Part shown: positions 31,257-38,902 of the stretch, piece after piece
How the letters are laid out: every line of letters begins with the position of its first letter
How positions within the stretch are numbered: the stretch's first letter is position 1
Assembly (NCBI RefSeq): GCF_001044235.1
Contig: NZ_JYNL01000020.1
Coordinates: 256,552 to 295,453 of the forward strand
Length of the DNA: 38,902 bases
Direction: 5' to 3'
From: Mycolicibacterium chlorophenolicum
GTDB taxonomy: Bacteria > Actinomycetota > Actinomycetes > Mycobacteriales > Mycobacteriaceae
Notes under the pieces: generated by a model
The model's input: the letters and a program-made list of their open reading frames with translations, nothing else
What the model was told of the DNA's origin: nothing
Database searches by the model: none
Position numbers and translations under genes: made by a program

Positions 31257-33320
31257 TCACCCCTCGCCTACTCGGGCATCAACGGCCACGAGATCCGCTG
31301 TCGGCGCGGCGTTTTCGCGCCGTCGCACCCAGTCCACGATCGTCTGCACCGCCGCGTCGCGCGGAACCCCGTTGATCTGCGTGCGGTCTCCAAACCGGAA
31401 GCTCACCGCGCCCGCTTCGACATCACGGTCTCCCGCGAGCAGCATGAACGGCACCTTCTGGTTGGTCTGGTTGACGATCTTCTTCGCCATCCGGTCGTCG
31501 CTGGCATCCACCTCGGCGCGGATGCCGTGCGTGCGCAGCGCGGCCACCACGTCCCGCAGGTAGTCGACGTGGTCGTCGGCGACGGGGATGCCGACCACCT
31601 GGACCGGCGCCAGCCATGCCGGGAACGCACCCGCGTAGTGCTCGGTCAGGATGCCGAAGAACCGTTCGATCGACCCGAACAGCGCGCGGTGGATCATCAC
31701 CGGCCGCTGCCGGCTGCCGTCGGCGGCGGTGTACTCGAGGTCGAAGCGCTCCGGGAAATTGAAGTCCAGCTGGATCGTCGACATCTGCCAGCTGCGGCCC
31801 AGCGCATCCCGGGCCTGGACGGAGATCTTCGGCCCGTAGAACGCCGCCCCGCCCGGATCGGGCACCAGTTCGAGACCCGACGCCGCCGCCACCTCGGCCA
31901 GCGTGTTGGTGGCCTCGGTCCAGATCTCGTCGGAGCCGACGAACTTCTTCGGATCCTTCGTCGACAGCTCCAGGTAGAAGTCCTCGAGGCCGTAATCGCC
32001 CAGCAGTTCCAGGATGAACTGCAGCAGCGAGGTCAGCTCGTCACGCATCTGGTCGCGGGTGCAGAAGATGTGGGCGTCGTCCATCGTCAGACCGCGCACC
32101 CGGGTCAGACCGTGCACCACACCGGACTTCTCGTAGCGGTACACCGCGCCGAACTCGAACGCGCGCAACGGAAGTTCGCGGTAGGAGCGGCCACGGGCCC
32201 GGTAGATCAGGCAGTGCATCGGGCAGTTCATCGGCTTGAGGTAGTAGTCCTGGCCGGGCTTGCGCACCGAACCGTCCTCGTTGAACTCCGCGTCGATGTG
32301 CATCGGCGGGAACATGCCGTCGGCGTACCAGTCGAGGTGACCGGAGGTGTGGAACAGCTGCGCCTTGGTGATGTGCGGGGTGTTGACGAACTCGTAGCCC
32401 GCCTCGATGTGCTTGCGCCGCGAATAGTCCTCGAGCTCGCGGCGCACGATGCCGCCCTTGGGGTGGAACACCGGCAGGCCGGAACCGATTTCGTCGGGGA
32501 AGCTGAACAGGTCGAGCTCGACACCCAGCTTGCGGTGGTCGCGGCGCTGGGCTTCCTCGAGCAGTTCGAGGTGGCGGTCGAGCGCCTCCTGGGACTCCCA
32601 GGCGGTGCCGTAGATGCGTTGCAGGCTGGCGTTCTCCTGATCGCCACGCCAGTACGCCGCCGAGCTGCGGGTCAACTTGAACGCAGGGATGTACCGCGTC
32701 GTCGGAATGTGCGGGCCGCGGCACAGATCGCCCCACTCCCGTTCGCGCGTACGGGGATTGAGGTTGTCGTAGGCGGTGAGCTCGTCGCCCCCGACCTCCA
32801 TCACGTCAGGATCACCGGACTTGTCGTCGATCAGCTCGAGCTTGTACGGCTCAGCTGCCAATTCCTCGCGGGCCTCCTCCTTGGAGGCGTACACCCGTCG
32901 GGAGAACAGCTGGCCTTCCTTGACGATCTGGCGCATCCGCTTCTCGAGTGCCTCGAGGTCTTCGGGCGTGAACGGCTCGGCGACGTCGAAGTCGTAGTAG
33001 AAGCCGTCGGTGATGGGCGGACCGATACCGAGCTTCGCGTCCGGGAACAGCCCCTGCACCGCCTGGGCGAGCACGTGCGCGGCGGAGTGACGGATCACGC
33101 TGCGGCCGTCATCGGTGTCGGCCGCGACGGGCTCCACCTCGACGTCGGCGTCGGGCACCCACGAGAGGTCGCGCAGCCGTCCGTCGGCGTCGCGGACCAC
33201 GACGACGGCGTCGGGCGCGCCGCGGGAGGGCAGCCCGGCGTCGCGAACCGCCTGCCCTGCGGTCGTCCCGGCAGCGACCCGGATCGGGGCTGCTGGGGCG
33301 GGGCGGGCGGGCGCGCTCAT
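31257..33320 (-). CDS. thrS: Threonyl-tRNA synthetase
   Basis: Class II aminoacyl-tRNA synthetase of 687 residues charging tRNA-Thr. The order is an N-terminal TGS-like domain (about 10-70) and then the editing domain with [15 protein letters not shown] and [17 protein letters not shown]. The catalytic domain has all three zinc ligands visible (Cys in PMNCPMHC, His in DDAHIFCT, His in [10 protein letters not shown]), and the anticodon domain comes last ([20 protein letters not shown]...[18 protein letters not shown]). The ATG at 33320 has GGAGA eight bases upstream. The 76-base leader is too short for a T-box, and none is seen. It heads the HIT/pgsA/patA/pimA genes. Confidence 0.98.
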   Translation of the reverse strand: MSAPARPAPAAPIRVAAGTTAGQAVRDAGLPSRGAPDAVVVVRDADGRLRDLSWVPDADVEVEPVAADTDDGRSVIRHSAAHVLAQAVQGLFPDAKLGIGPPITDGFYYDFDVAEPFTPEDLEALEKRMRQIVKEGQLFSRRVYASKEEAREELAAEPYKLELIDDKSGDPDVMEVGGDELTAYDNLNPRTREREWGDLCRGPHIPTTRYIPAFKLTRSSAAYWRGDQENASLQRIYGTAWESQEALDRHLELLEEAQRRDHRKLGVELDLFSFPDEIGSGLPVFHPKGGIVRRELEDYSRRKHIEAGYEFVNTPHITKAQLFHTSGHLDWYADGMFPPMHIDAEFNEDGSVRKPGQDYYLKPMNCPMHCLIYRARGRSYRELPLRAFEFGAVYRYEKSGVVHGLTRVRGLTMDDAHIFCTRDQMRDELTSLLQFILELLGDYGLEDFYLELSTKDPKKFVGSDEIWTEATNTLAEVAAASGLELVPDPGGAAFYGPKISVQARDALGRSWQMSTIQLDFNFPERFDLEYTAADGSRQRPVMIHRALFGSIERFFGILTEHYAGAFPAWLAPVQVVGIPVADDHVDYLRDVVAALRTHGIRAEVDASDDRMAKKIVNQTNQKVPFMLLAGDRDVEAGAVSFRFGDRTQINGVPRDAAVQTIVDWVRRRENAAPTADLVAVDARVGEG

Positions 33321-33396
33321 GACGGGTTCTCCAAACGGTCGGGGTGTTTCGGGGCGGGTCGGGTTCTGACCGCGACCATGCTATCGGGGCCGGGCC

Positions 33397-33825
33397 TCAC
33401 GACCCGATACCAATGGGGCTTTGCAGCCAGGGCTGCTCGAGGCCGACCAGCCGGGCGGCGAGGTTGAGCGCTCCGAGCAGCCACAGCGTGCCGACCACGA
33501 CGGCGACGGTGAACACCGCCCCCAGGATCTGCACCCACAGCCCCTGGCGCTTGAACCAGTCCATGACCTTGTCGTAGCGCTCCCGCACCCAGGCAAGCAG
33601 CCGGCGGGCCCAGTCGAACTCGGTGGCCAGGATGCCCAGCCCGACGAACACGATCGCCCAGCCGGGGCCGGGATACGGGATGGCGACGATCCCGACGGCG
33701 AAGATCAGGGTCCCCACGACACCGACGCCGACGCGGTAGGCGAGGTCGGCGGCCGGCCGGTCCCGCAACCGGTCACGCCACCGGCCCCACCGACGGGTGA
33801 GCGCGCTGCGGCGCCCGTCGCTCAC
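33397..33825 (-). CDS. PGPGW-family transmembrane protein
   Basis: A 142-residue membrane protein with the hallmark PYPGPGWAIVFVGLGILATE, the motif that names the PGPGW (TIGR02611-type) actinobacterial family. It has three hydrophobic segments: about 31-48, 50-66 with the motif, and 99-121. A charged linker between the second and third reads WARRLLAWVRERYDKVMDWFKR. Function is unknown. The GTG at 33825 overlaps the stop of the thioesterase gene (GTGA), so the two are coupled. It lies 76 bases upstream of thrS. Confidence 0.9.
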   Translation of the reverse strand: MSDGRRSALTRRWGRWRDRLRDRPAADLAYRVGVGVVGTLIFAVGIVAIPYPGPGWAIVFVGLGILATEFDWARRLLAWVRERYDKVMDWFKRQGLWVQILGAVFTVAVVVGTLWLLGALNLAARLVGLEQPWLQSPIGIGS

Positions 33826-34451
33826 GGCTGACCCGGCTTGAGCTTGACGAACAATGAGTGCGCCTCGGCGAGGACGTCGTCGCCGTCGAGCAGGCGTCCC
33901 GACACGAAGATCTTCCGGTCGACGATCTCGTCGATACCTGCTTCGACCTGCAGCTGCCGTTCGACCGGCACGATCCTGCGGTAGTCGACGTGCAGGAACG
34001 CCGTGCGCTGGGCTCTGCTGCGGCTGAGTTTGAAGGCCGTGAAGCCGAGCAGGGAGTCGAACAGATGCGCGATCGTCCCGCCGTGCGCGGCACCGTTACG
34101 GCCGAGGTGATAGCGGCGGAAGCGGGCCGTGCCGCGGATGCGCTCGTCGTCGGTGACGTGCAGATCCACCGGCACCTGCAGGATGTTGCCCCGGTTGGGC
34201 AGGTCCATCCGCCGTCCGGACGGTGACGACCATTCGTCGGCGTCGTACGGCGCTAGCAGTTCGGACACCTTCTCGATCAGCGCGGCGGCCTCGGTGATGA
34301 CGTCGTCGGGCGCGTCGGCGCCGCGTGCATGATCTTGCAGGGAGCGCACCGCCTCGATGAAACGCCCGTAGTCCGGCCCGCCACGGGTGGTGGGGCGCGG
34401 CGGATTGAACCCGCCGCCTACGTGGGTGTCGACGGAGTCGTTGGCGCTCAC
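33822..34451 (-). CDS. PaaI-like hot-dog thioesterase
   Basis: A 209-residue protein whose C-terminal half is a single hot-dog thioesterase domain. GRNGAAHGGTIAHLFDSLLG is the conserved active-site turn and helix (Asn/His then an acidic residue in the helix). TAFLHVDYRRIVPVERQLQVE and GDDVLAEAHSLFVKLKPGQ follow. The N-terminal 80 residues (FIEAVRSLQDHARGADAPDD) are helical and not part of the core. It probably acts on a small acyl-CoA; the substrate is unknown. The start is GTG at 34451. It begins the run into the PGPGW gene and thrS, 21 bases after the aldo/keto reductase stop. Confidence 0.88.
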   Translation of the reverse strand: MSANDSVDTHVGGGFNPPRPTTRGGPDYGRFIEAVRSLQDHARGADAPDDVITEAAALIEKVSELLAPYDADEWSSPSGRRMDLPNRGNILQVPVDLHVTDDERIRGTARFRRYHLGRNGAAHGGTIAHLFDSLLGFTAFKLSRSRAQRTAFLHVDYRRIVPVERQLQVEAGIDEIVDRKIFVSGRLLDGDDVLAEAHSLFVKLKPGQP

Positions 34452-34472
34452 CCGCTCACCGTATTGGTTGAC

Positions 34473-35324
34473 TCAGCTCTGGGTTGCCCCGGCGTTGCTC
34501 AACGTGTCGAATTCGGCGTCACTCAACTCGATCTGCCCGGCGGCGACGTTCTCCTCGAGGTGAGCGACCTTCGACGTGCCGGGAATCGGCAGCATCACCG
34601 GCGAGCGCTTGAGCAGCCACGCGAGCGCCAGCTGCGACGGGGTGGCGCCGTGATCGGCGGCGATGCGCTGCAGCGGGCCGTCAGCGGCGGCCAGCGGGCC
34701 CGCCGCCAGCGGGAACCACGGGATGAACGCGATGCCCTGGGCCTCGCACGCCTCCAGCACCGGCTCGGCGGAACGCACTGTCAGGTTGTACATGTTCTGC
34801 ACCGACACGATCGGCGCGACCGCGCGGGCGGCCTCGAGCTGGTCGGCGTCGACTTCCGAGAGTCCGATGTGACGGATCTTGCCCTCCTGCTGCAGCGCGA
34901 GCAGCTCACCGACCTGGTCTTCGGCGGGAAACTTGTCGTCGATGCGGTGCAGCTGGAACAGGTCGATGGTGTCCACGCCGAGGCGGCGCAGGCTCATCTC
35001 GCACTCCTGACGCAGGTAGGCCGGGTAGCCGAGCACCGGCCACTGGTCGGGACCGGTGCGCAGCAGTCCCGCCTTGGTCGCGACCACGACACCGTCGTAG
35101 GGGTGCAGCGCCTCGCGGATCAGCTCCTCCGAAACGTAGGGCCCGTACGAGTTCGCGGTGTCGATGAAGTTCACTCCGAGCTCCACGGCGCGGCGCAGCA
35201 CCCGCAGACATTCGTCGCGATCGGCCGGCGGCCCCCACACGCCCTTGCCGGTCAGGCGCATCGCGCCGAAGCCGAGCCGGTTGACGGTCAGATCATTGCC
35301 CACAGTGATGGTCGCGGAGGTCAC
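34473..35324 (-). CDS. Aldo/keto reductase
   Basis: NADPH-dependent oxidoreductase of 283 residues with a TIM-barrel fold. The catalytic tetrad is complete: D55 and Y60 in [17 protein letters not shown]84 in VVVATKAG, H126 in DLFQLHRID. Cofactor-binding segments near the C-terminus include [16 protein letters not shown]. The sequence fits the oxidoreductase/YdbC-like group of AKRs rather than the shaker-beta group. The start is GTG at 35324. It is divergent from the DUF1990 gene with 37 bases between them. The physiological substrate is unknown. Confidence 0.93.
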   Translation of the reverse strand: MTSATITVGNDLTVNRLGFGAMRLTGKGVWGPPADRDECLRVLRRAVELGVNFIDTANSYGPYVSEELIREALHPYDGVVVATKAGLLRTGPDQWPVLGYPAYLRQECEMSLRRLGVDTIDLFQLHRIDDKFPAEDQVGELLALQQEGKIRHIGLSEVDADQLEAARAVAPIVSVQNMYNLTVRSAEPVLEACEAQGIAFIPWFPLAAGPLAAADGPLQRIAADHGATPSQLALAWLLKRSPVMLPIPGTSKVAHLEENVAAGQIELSDAEFDTLSNAGATQS

Positions 35325-35361
35325 CGCACCGACGGTACGCCCGCGATGCGAAGCTGACGGG

Positions 35362-35859
35362 GTGAAGCTGAGCGACCTGAGCGGCCGGCCGCTGACCTAC
35401 GCCGACGTGGGTGCGACCGCCGGCTCGCCGCCGCCGGGCTACCGCTTCCTGCGCAGGACCTCGGTGATCGGCCGTGGCCGCGCGCGTTTCGAGCAGGCAG
35501 CCGAAGACGGCATGCGCTTCGGGATGCTGCGCGGAGCCGGGGTGCGGGTCGAGGCGACGACGACCTCGGCCGAGGTCGGCACCGAAGTGCTGGGCCACCT
35601 GGGCCCGGTGCCCGCCCCGTGCCGGGTGGTCTACGTCGTCGACGAACCCGACCGCCGCGGATTCGCCTACGGCACCCTGCCCGGCCACGCGGTGCGCGGC
35701 GAGGAACTGTTTCTCGTGCGTTACGAGCCCGCCACCGGCGACGTCGTCGCCGAGGTCGCCGCCTTCTCCCAGCCGGCGACGTGGTGGAGCCGGCTCGGCG
35801 CGCCGGTGACCGGAGTGATGCAACGGCTGATCGCGGGACGCTACCTGCGGGCCCTCTGA
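35362..35859 (+). CDS. DUF1990 family protein
   Basis: A 165-residue protein of the DUF1990 family, found in actinobacteria and plants. Recognisable parts are [35 protein letters not shown] (the YGx-type entry into the fold), [32 protein letters not shown] and a C-terminal [17 protein letters not shown]. The family has a START/lipid-binding-like fold by prediction; no activity is established. The GTG at 35362 is used because the family N-terminus begins there, and the frame upstream is antisense to the aldo/keto reductase. The ribosome binding site is weak. Confidence 0.85.
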   Translation: MKLSDLSGRPLTYADVGATAGSPPPGYRFLRRTSVIGRGRARFEQAAEDGMRFGMLRGAGVRVEATTTSAEVGTEVLGHLGPVPAPCRVVYVVDEPDRRGFAYGTLPGHAVRGEELFLVRYEPATGDVVAEVAAFSQPATWWSRLGAPVTGVMQRLIAGRYLRAL

Positions 35860-35963
35860 ACGGCCGGTCAGGCGGGGTCACGGAAGTGACATCGCCATGC
35901 CCGGGTGATCCACGGTGGTCAGCGGTAGATTGAAGACCCAAATTGACGCAAGAAGTATGGACG

Positions 35964-36689
35964 GTGGCGGTGAACGATCAGCCCGACCTGGAGGCGACCC
36001 ATCTGCGGGTCGCCGAGCTCGTGCAGGGGCTGCACAACAGACCTGATACCGACGCCGAAACGGTGATCGCCGAACTGGCCGAGAACGCCGCGGTGGAGAT
36101 TCCGGGCGCGCAGCACGCAGGCATCACGTTGACGCGGAATGCCCGCAACATCGAGACCCCGGCGGCGACGTCGCACTGGCCGGTGTTGCTCGACAAGATC
36201 CAGCAGCGCTACCGCGAGGGGCCGTGCCTGACCGCGGCATGGGAAGAGAAGACGATCCACGTGGCGAATCTGGAGACCGAGACCCGGTTTCCGAACTACC
36301 GTCGCGACGCGCTCGCGGAGACGCCGATCCGGTCCATCATGGCGTTCCAGCTGTTCATCGCCGGCGAGACGCTGGGCGCGCTGAACGTCTACTCCGAGCA
36401 GCCCGACGTGTTCACCCCCGAGTCGCGAACCATGGGCCTGATCTTCGCCGCACACTCGTCGGTGGCGTGGAACTCGGCGCGCCGCGAAGAACAGTTCCAG
36501 CGAGCGCTGTCGAGCCGCGACATGATCGGCCAGGCCAAGGGCATGATCATGGAGCGCTACCGCGTCGACGCGGTCCAGGCGTTCGAGGTGTTGCGCAAGC
36601 TGTCCCAGGATTCCAACGTGCCGCTGATCCAGGTGGCCACCGACCTGGTGGCCGGTGCGCAGTCAGAGAACGGCCGACAGGACGCGTGA
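35964..36689 (+). CDS. GAF-ANTAR transcription antitermination regulator
   Basis: A 241-residue two-domain regulator. Residues about 20-165 form a GAF sensor domain (QHAGITLTRNARNIETPAAT, LLDKIQQRYREGPCLTAAWE, MAFQLFIAGETLGALNVYSE). Residues about 175-230 form an ANTAR RNA-binding domain (FQRALSSRDMIGQAKGMIME, VDAVQAFEVLRKLSQDSNVP). ANTAR proteins bind paired hairpins in nascent RNA and block termination. The GAF ligand is unknown, and no ANTAR target hairpin pair was recognised nearby. The start is uncertain: GTG at 35964, GTG at 35970 and TTG at 35943 are all in frame, and none has a strong ribosome binding site. It converges with the repeat protein gene. Confidence 0.9.
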   Translation: MAVNDQPDLEATHLRVAELVQGLHNRPDTDAETVIAELAENAAVEIPGAQHAGITLTRNARNIETPAATSHWPVLLDKIQQRYREGPCLTAAWEEKTIHVANLETETRFPNYRRDALAETPIRSIMAFQLFIAGETLGALNVYSEQPDVFTPESRTMGLIFAAHSSVAWNSARREEQFQRALSSRDMIGQAKGMIMERYRVDAVQAFEVLRKLSQDSNVPLIQVATDLVAGAQSENGRQDA

Positions 36690-36691
36690 GC

Positions 36692-36722
36692 GGCCTGGCT
36701 GAGCGACTGACTCAGCCAGGCC
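36692..36722. terminator. Bidirectional terminator hairpin
   Basis: GGCCTGGCTGAG (36692-36703) and CTCAGCCAGGCC (36711-36722) form a perfect 12-pair stem with a seven-base loop, two bases after the ANTAR gene stop and 14 bases after the end of the convergent repeat-protein gene. There is no U-run, which is normal for mycobacterial intrinsic terminators. Confidence 0.8.
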
Positions 36723-36736
36723 ACCCCCGCACTTGA

Positions 36737-38902
36737 TTACTGCCCGTCCCACCGGTCGCGGCGGTCGCCTGCCGGGGCGGCTCCGCTGACCGGCGCGCGA
36801 GGCACGTCGGCGTTCACCGGACCCCGGGCCGAATCGCCTTGCGTCGCAGACCAATCCGTTCCGACACAGAGCAGGTCGGACGGCACCGGGATCTCGTTGG
36901 GCAGCGGCACCGGAAGACCGGGGATGGACGGCAGGTTCAGCGGCGAGGGCGAGATCAGGTTGGACACCCCCGTCGCCAGCAGCGGGGTCACCGCATCCGG
37001 GATCCCCGGACCGCTCACCGAGACGGCTCCGGGCACGCCCGGCGCCGGTGCAGGCGGCGGCGGTAGCAGGCCGATCACCGACGACGCGCTGTCCTGCACG
37101 GTCCGCAGCACGCCGGGCGGGGTCAGCAGATCGGCGACCGTCATCGAGTTGCCGGGGGTTCCCGGGATCGGCGAGGACGGAACACCGGTGTTGACGCCGA
37201 CCGAGGACGGCGGGGTCGGCGGTGTGCCCGGCACATTCCCGGGGACGTTGGCTGCGACCGGCACTCCCGGTGTGCCCGGGGTGGGGGGCGTCGCGGCCCC
37301 GGCGGGAACCGTCACGCTGCCACCGGGAACCGGCGGCGTCGGCGGGGTCGCAGCCCCGGCAGGAACAGTCACGTTCCCACCCGGAACCGGCGGCGTCGGC
37401 GGGGTCGCAGCCCCGGCAGGAACAGTCACGTTCCCACCCGGAACCGGCGGCGCCGGCGGGGTCGCAGCCCCGGCAGGAACCGTCACAGCCCCACCCGGAA
37501 CCGGCGGCGCCGGCGGGGTCGCAGCCCCGGCAGGAACCGTCACAGCCCCACCCGGAACCGGCGGCGCCGGAGGCGTCACCACACCCGCGGGAACCGCCGC
37601 AGCCCCACCCGGAACCGGCGGCGCCGGAGGCGTCACCACACCCGCGGGAACCGCCGCAGCCCCACCTGGAACCGGCGGCGCCGGAGGAGTCACCACGCCG
37701 GCTTCGCCGAACACGGGGGCACCGGGAATCCCGGGCGTGGCACCTGGGGGGCCCGCGACTGCGGCCGCGGCTTCGACCGGGGCGCCTCCACCGACGCCCG
37801 GTCCGGCAGAACCTGCGGCAGCGGCGACCGGGGCACCTGCCCCGGGGGCGCCACCCGGCACGGCTGCGCCGGCGTCGCCGACGATGGGCGCACCCGGCAT
37901 GCCCGGCGCCGGGGGTGTCGTCAGGCCGGCCTCACCGACCACCGGAGCGCCCGGAGCACCCGGAGCAGGGGGCGTCACCAGGCCGCCCTGACCGGCAACA
38001 GGAGCACCCGGGGCACCGGGAGCAGGAGGCGTAGGCAGCCCGGCTTCAGTGACCACCGGAGCGCCCGGGACACCGGGGGCCGGAGGTGTCACGACACCGG
38101 CGTCACCCACGACCGGAGCACCCGGGGCACCCGGAGCCGGAGGCGTAGGCAGCCCAGCCTCAGTAACGACCGGAGCACCCGGAACACCCGGAGCAGGAGG
38201 CGTTACGACACCAGCATCACCGACAACCGGAGCACCCGGCGCACCCGGAGCAGGAGGCGTCGGCAGCCCAGCCTCAGTAACCACCGGAGCACCCGGAACA
38301 CCCGGAGCAGGAGGCGTCACCAGGCCGCCCTCGTTCACCACCGGAACACCCGGCACGCCCGGGGCCGGCGGCGTCGCCACCTCGACCGACGAACCAGCAG
38401 GCGTCGCAGGAACACCCGGAACCGGAGGCGTCACCACACTCGACGAACCCTGCACCGGCACACCCGGAACACCCGGAGCCGGCGGCGTCACCACCTCCAC
38501 CGACGAACCAGCAGGCGTCGCAGGAACACCCGGAACCGGAGGCGTCACCACACTCGACGAACCCTGCACCGGCACACCCGGAACACCCGGAGCCGGCGGC
38601 GTCACCACCTCCACCGACGAACCAGCAGGCGTCGCAGGCGCCGGCGGAGCCGGCGGTGAGAACGTCTCGACACTTCCGGCCGACGGCGTCGCGGGAGCGG
38701 GCGGCGCAGGCGGAGAGAAGGTTTCGACTGAATTAGCGATCGGCGTCGCAGGCGCGGGCGGCGCCGGCGGCGTCACCACACCCGAGGAACCCTCCACCGG
38801 AGCACCCGGAGCTCCCGGCGCCGGCGGCGTCGCACCCTCCACCGACGAACCCACCGGCGTCGCAGGCACACCCGGCGCCGGCGGCGTCACCACACCCGAC
38901 TC
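36737..38902 (-). CDS. Pro/Gly/Val-rich 19-residue tandem repeat protein (N-terminus outside window)
   Basis: An open frame from the right edge to the TAA at 36737, at least 721 residues. The first in-frame GTG (38893) is an internal repeat codon, so the true start lies outside. From 38887 to 37235 it consists of 29 consecutive 19-residue units with consensus TPPAPG(V/A)PG(A/V)PVVxxAGxx. Later units shift to TPPAPPVPGGAVTVPAGAA. Units 19-21 are degenerate but keep the register. A non-repeated tail of 165 residues follows, with LLTPPGVLRTVQDSASSVIG, NLPSIPGLPVPLPNEIPVP, one Cys (LLCVGTDW) and a basic end. No Gly-X-Y collagen pattern, PE/PPE motif or LPxTG is visible. It is probably an extended surface or secreted protein; I do not recognise it. 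Confidence 0.75.
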   Translation of the reverse strand, partial: ESGVVTPPAPGVPATPVGSSVEGATPPAPGAPGAPVEGSSGVVTPPAPPAPATPIANSVETFSPPAPPAPATPSAGSVETFSPPAPPAPATPAGSSVEVVTPPAPGVPGVPVQGSSSVVTPPVPGVPATPAGSSVEVVTPPAPGVPGVPVQGSSSVVTPPVPGVPATPAGSSVEVATPPAPGVPGVPVVNEGGLVTPPAPGVPGAPVVTEAGLPTPPAPGAPGAPVVGDAGVVTPPAPGVPGAPVVTEAGLPTPPAPGAPGAPVVGDAGVVTPPAPGVPGAPVVTEAGLPTPPAPGAPGAPVAGQGGLVTPPAPGAPGAPVVGEAGLTTPPAPGMPGAPIVGDAGAAVPGGAPGAGAPVAAAAGSAGPGVGGGAPVEAAAAVAGPPGATPGIPGAPVFGEAGVVTPPAPPVPGGAAAVPAGVVTPPAPPVPGGAAAVPAGVVTPPAPPVPGGAVTVPAGAATPPAPPVPGGAVTVPAGAATPPAPPVPGGNVTVPAGAATPPTPPVPGGNVTVPAGAATPPTPPVPGGSVTVPAGAATPPTPGTPGVPVAANVPGNVPGTPPTPPSSVGVNTGVPSSPIPGTPGNSMTVADLLTPPGVLRTVQDSASSVIGLLPPPPAPAPGVPGAVSVSGPGIPDAVTPLLATGVSNLISPSPLNLPSIPGLPVPLPNEIPVPSDLLCVGTDWSATQGDSARGPVNADVPRAPVSGAAPAGDRRDRWDGQ
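37235..38887 (-). repeat. 57-bp tandem repeat array, 29 units
   Basis: Coding tandem repeat with a strict 57-base period. Some neighbours are nearly identical at the DNA level: units 6-7 against 8-9 as a 114-base block, 11-12 against 13-14 as a 114-base block, 22 against 23, and 24 against 25. This indicates recent duplication. The array continues to the right window edge. Confidence 0.9.

Noticed and set aside
33321..33396. T-box or leader attenuator for thrS
   Set aside because: Only 76 bases to the upstream gene, no T-box-like consensus or specifier stem seen.
31176..33467. 763-codon plus-strand frame opposite thrS
   Set aside because: Antisense shadow of thrS, whose zinc ligands and motifs are all present on the minus strand.
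36897..37991. Plus-strand Gly/Ala/Pro repeat frame opposite the repeat protein
   Set aside because: The repeat period makes the antisense frame open too (GTGGAGGVAAPAGTV-like). The minus frame is preferred: it runs through to the window edge, has a non-repetitive C-terminal domain and a terminator placed after its stop.
37235..38887. CRISPR array
   Set aside because: The 57-base units are contiguous, coding and in frame, with no unique spacers.
36737..38902. PE_PGRS, PPE or collagen-like protein
   Set aside because: No GGAGGx repeats, no PE or PPE motif in the visible part, and Gly is not at every third residue. The missing N-terminus could still change this.

Overview
The window is high-GC actinobacterial DNA, almost certainly from a Mycobacterium, most likely a rapid-growing environmental species (Mycolicibacterium type). 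The main evidence is gene content and order. The backbone secF-secD-yajC / gabT / car / ruvBAC / yebC / pdxT-tesB-pdxS / NUDIX-pimA-acyltransferase-PI synthase-HIT-thrS follows the M. tuberculosis Rv2585c-Rv2614c region as I remember it. Extra metabolic and regulatory genes are inserted into it. No tRNA, rRNA, insertion sequence, phage gene or CRISPR array was seen.

Layout. (1) 1-3836, minus strand: the start of a solute-binding lipoprotein gene, then secF, secD and yajC, the accessory proteins of the Sec translocon. (2) 4117-6890, plus strand: gabT overlapping a gamma-aminobutyraldehyde dehydrogenase gene, a putrescine/GABA catabolic pair. A P450-like fragment follows on the minus strand, then the large carboxylic acid reductase gene car (7485-10979). 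(3) 10983-15284, minus strand: a four-helix membrane protein, a secreted alpha/beta hydrolase, a DUF1304 protein and ruvB-ruvA-ruvC. A near-perfect LexA/SOS box precedes ruvC. (4) 15356-21467: an accessory stretch with three TetR regulators, each next to a probable target (an alpha/beta hydrolase, a small secreted protein and a CocE-type hydrolase) and each with visible inverted-repeat operators. yebC lies among them. (5) 21516-24474: an acyl-CoA dehydrogenase and an NCS1-family permease with a C-terminal cysteine-rich, probably zinc-binding tail. (6) 24524-34451, minus strand: a nearly continuous run of genes with 1-4 base overlaps. It encodes thioesterase, PGPGW membrane protein, ThrS, HIT hydrolase, phosphatidylinositol synthase, PIM acyltransferase, PimA and a LemA-like/NUDIX protein, then PdxS, TesB and PdxT. 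This links phosphatidylinositol mannoside synthesis and vitamin B6 synthesis. (7) 34473-36689: an aldo/keto reductase, a DUF1990 protein and a GAF-ANTAR regulator. (8) 36737 to the right edge, minus strand: the C-terminal part of a very Pro/Gly/Val-rich protein made of 29 consecutive 19-residue units with no insertion or deletion. It runs off the window.

The best candidates for something undescribed are the 19-residue repeat protein, the NCS1 permease with the zinc-finger-like tail beside the vitamin B6 genes, the TetR/small-secreted-protein pair with matching CTGAACG palindromes, and the LemA-like/NUDIX fusion. Gene-order comparisons rely on memory of the M. tuberculosis H37Rv order and were not computed.
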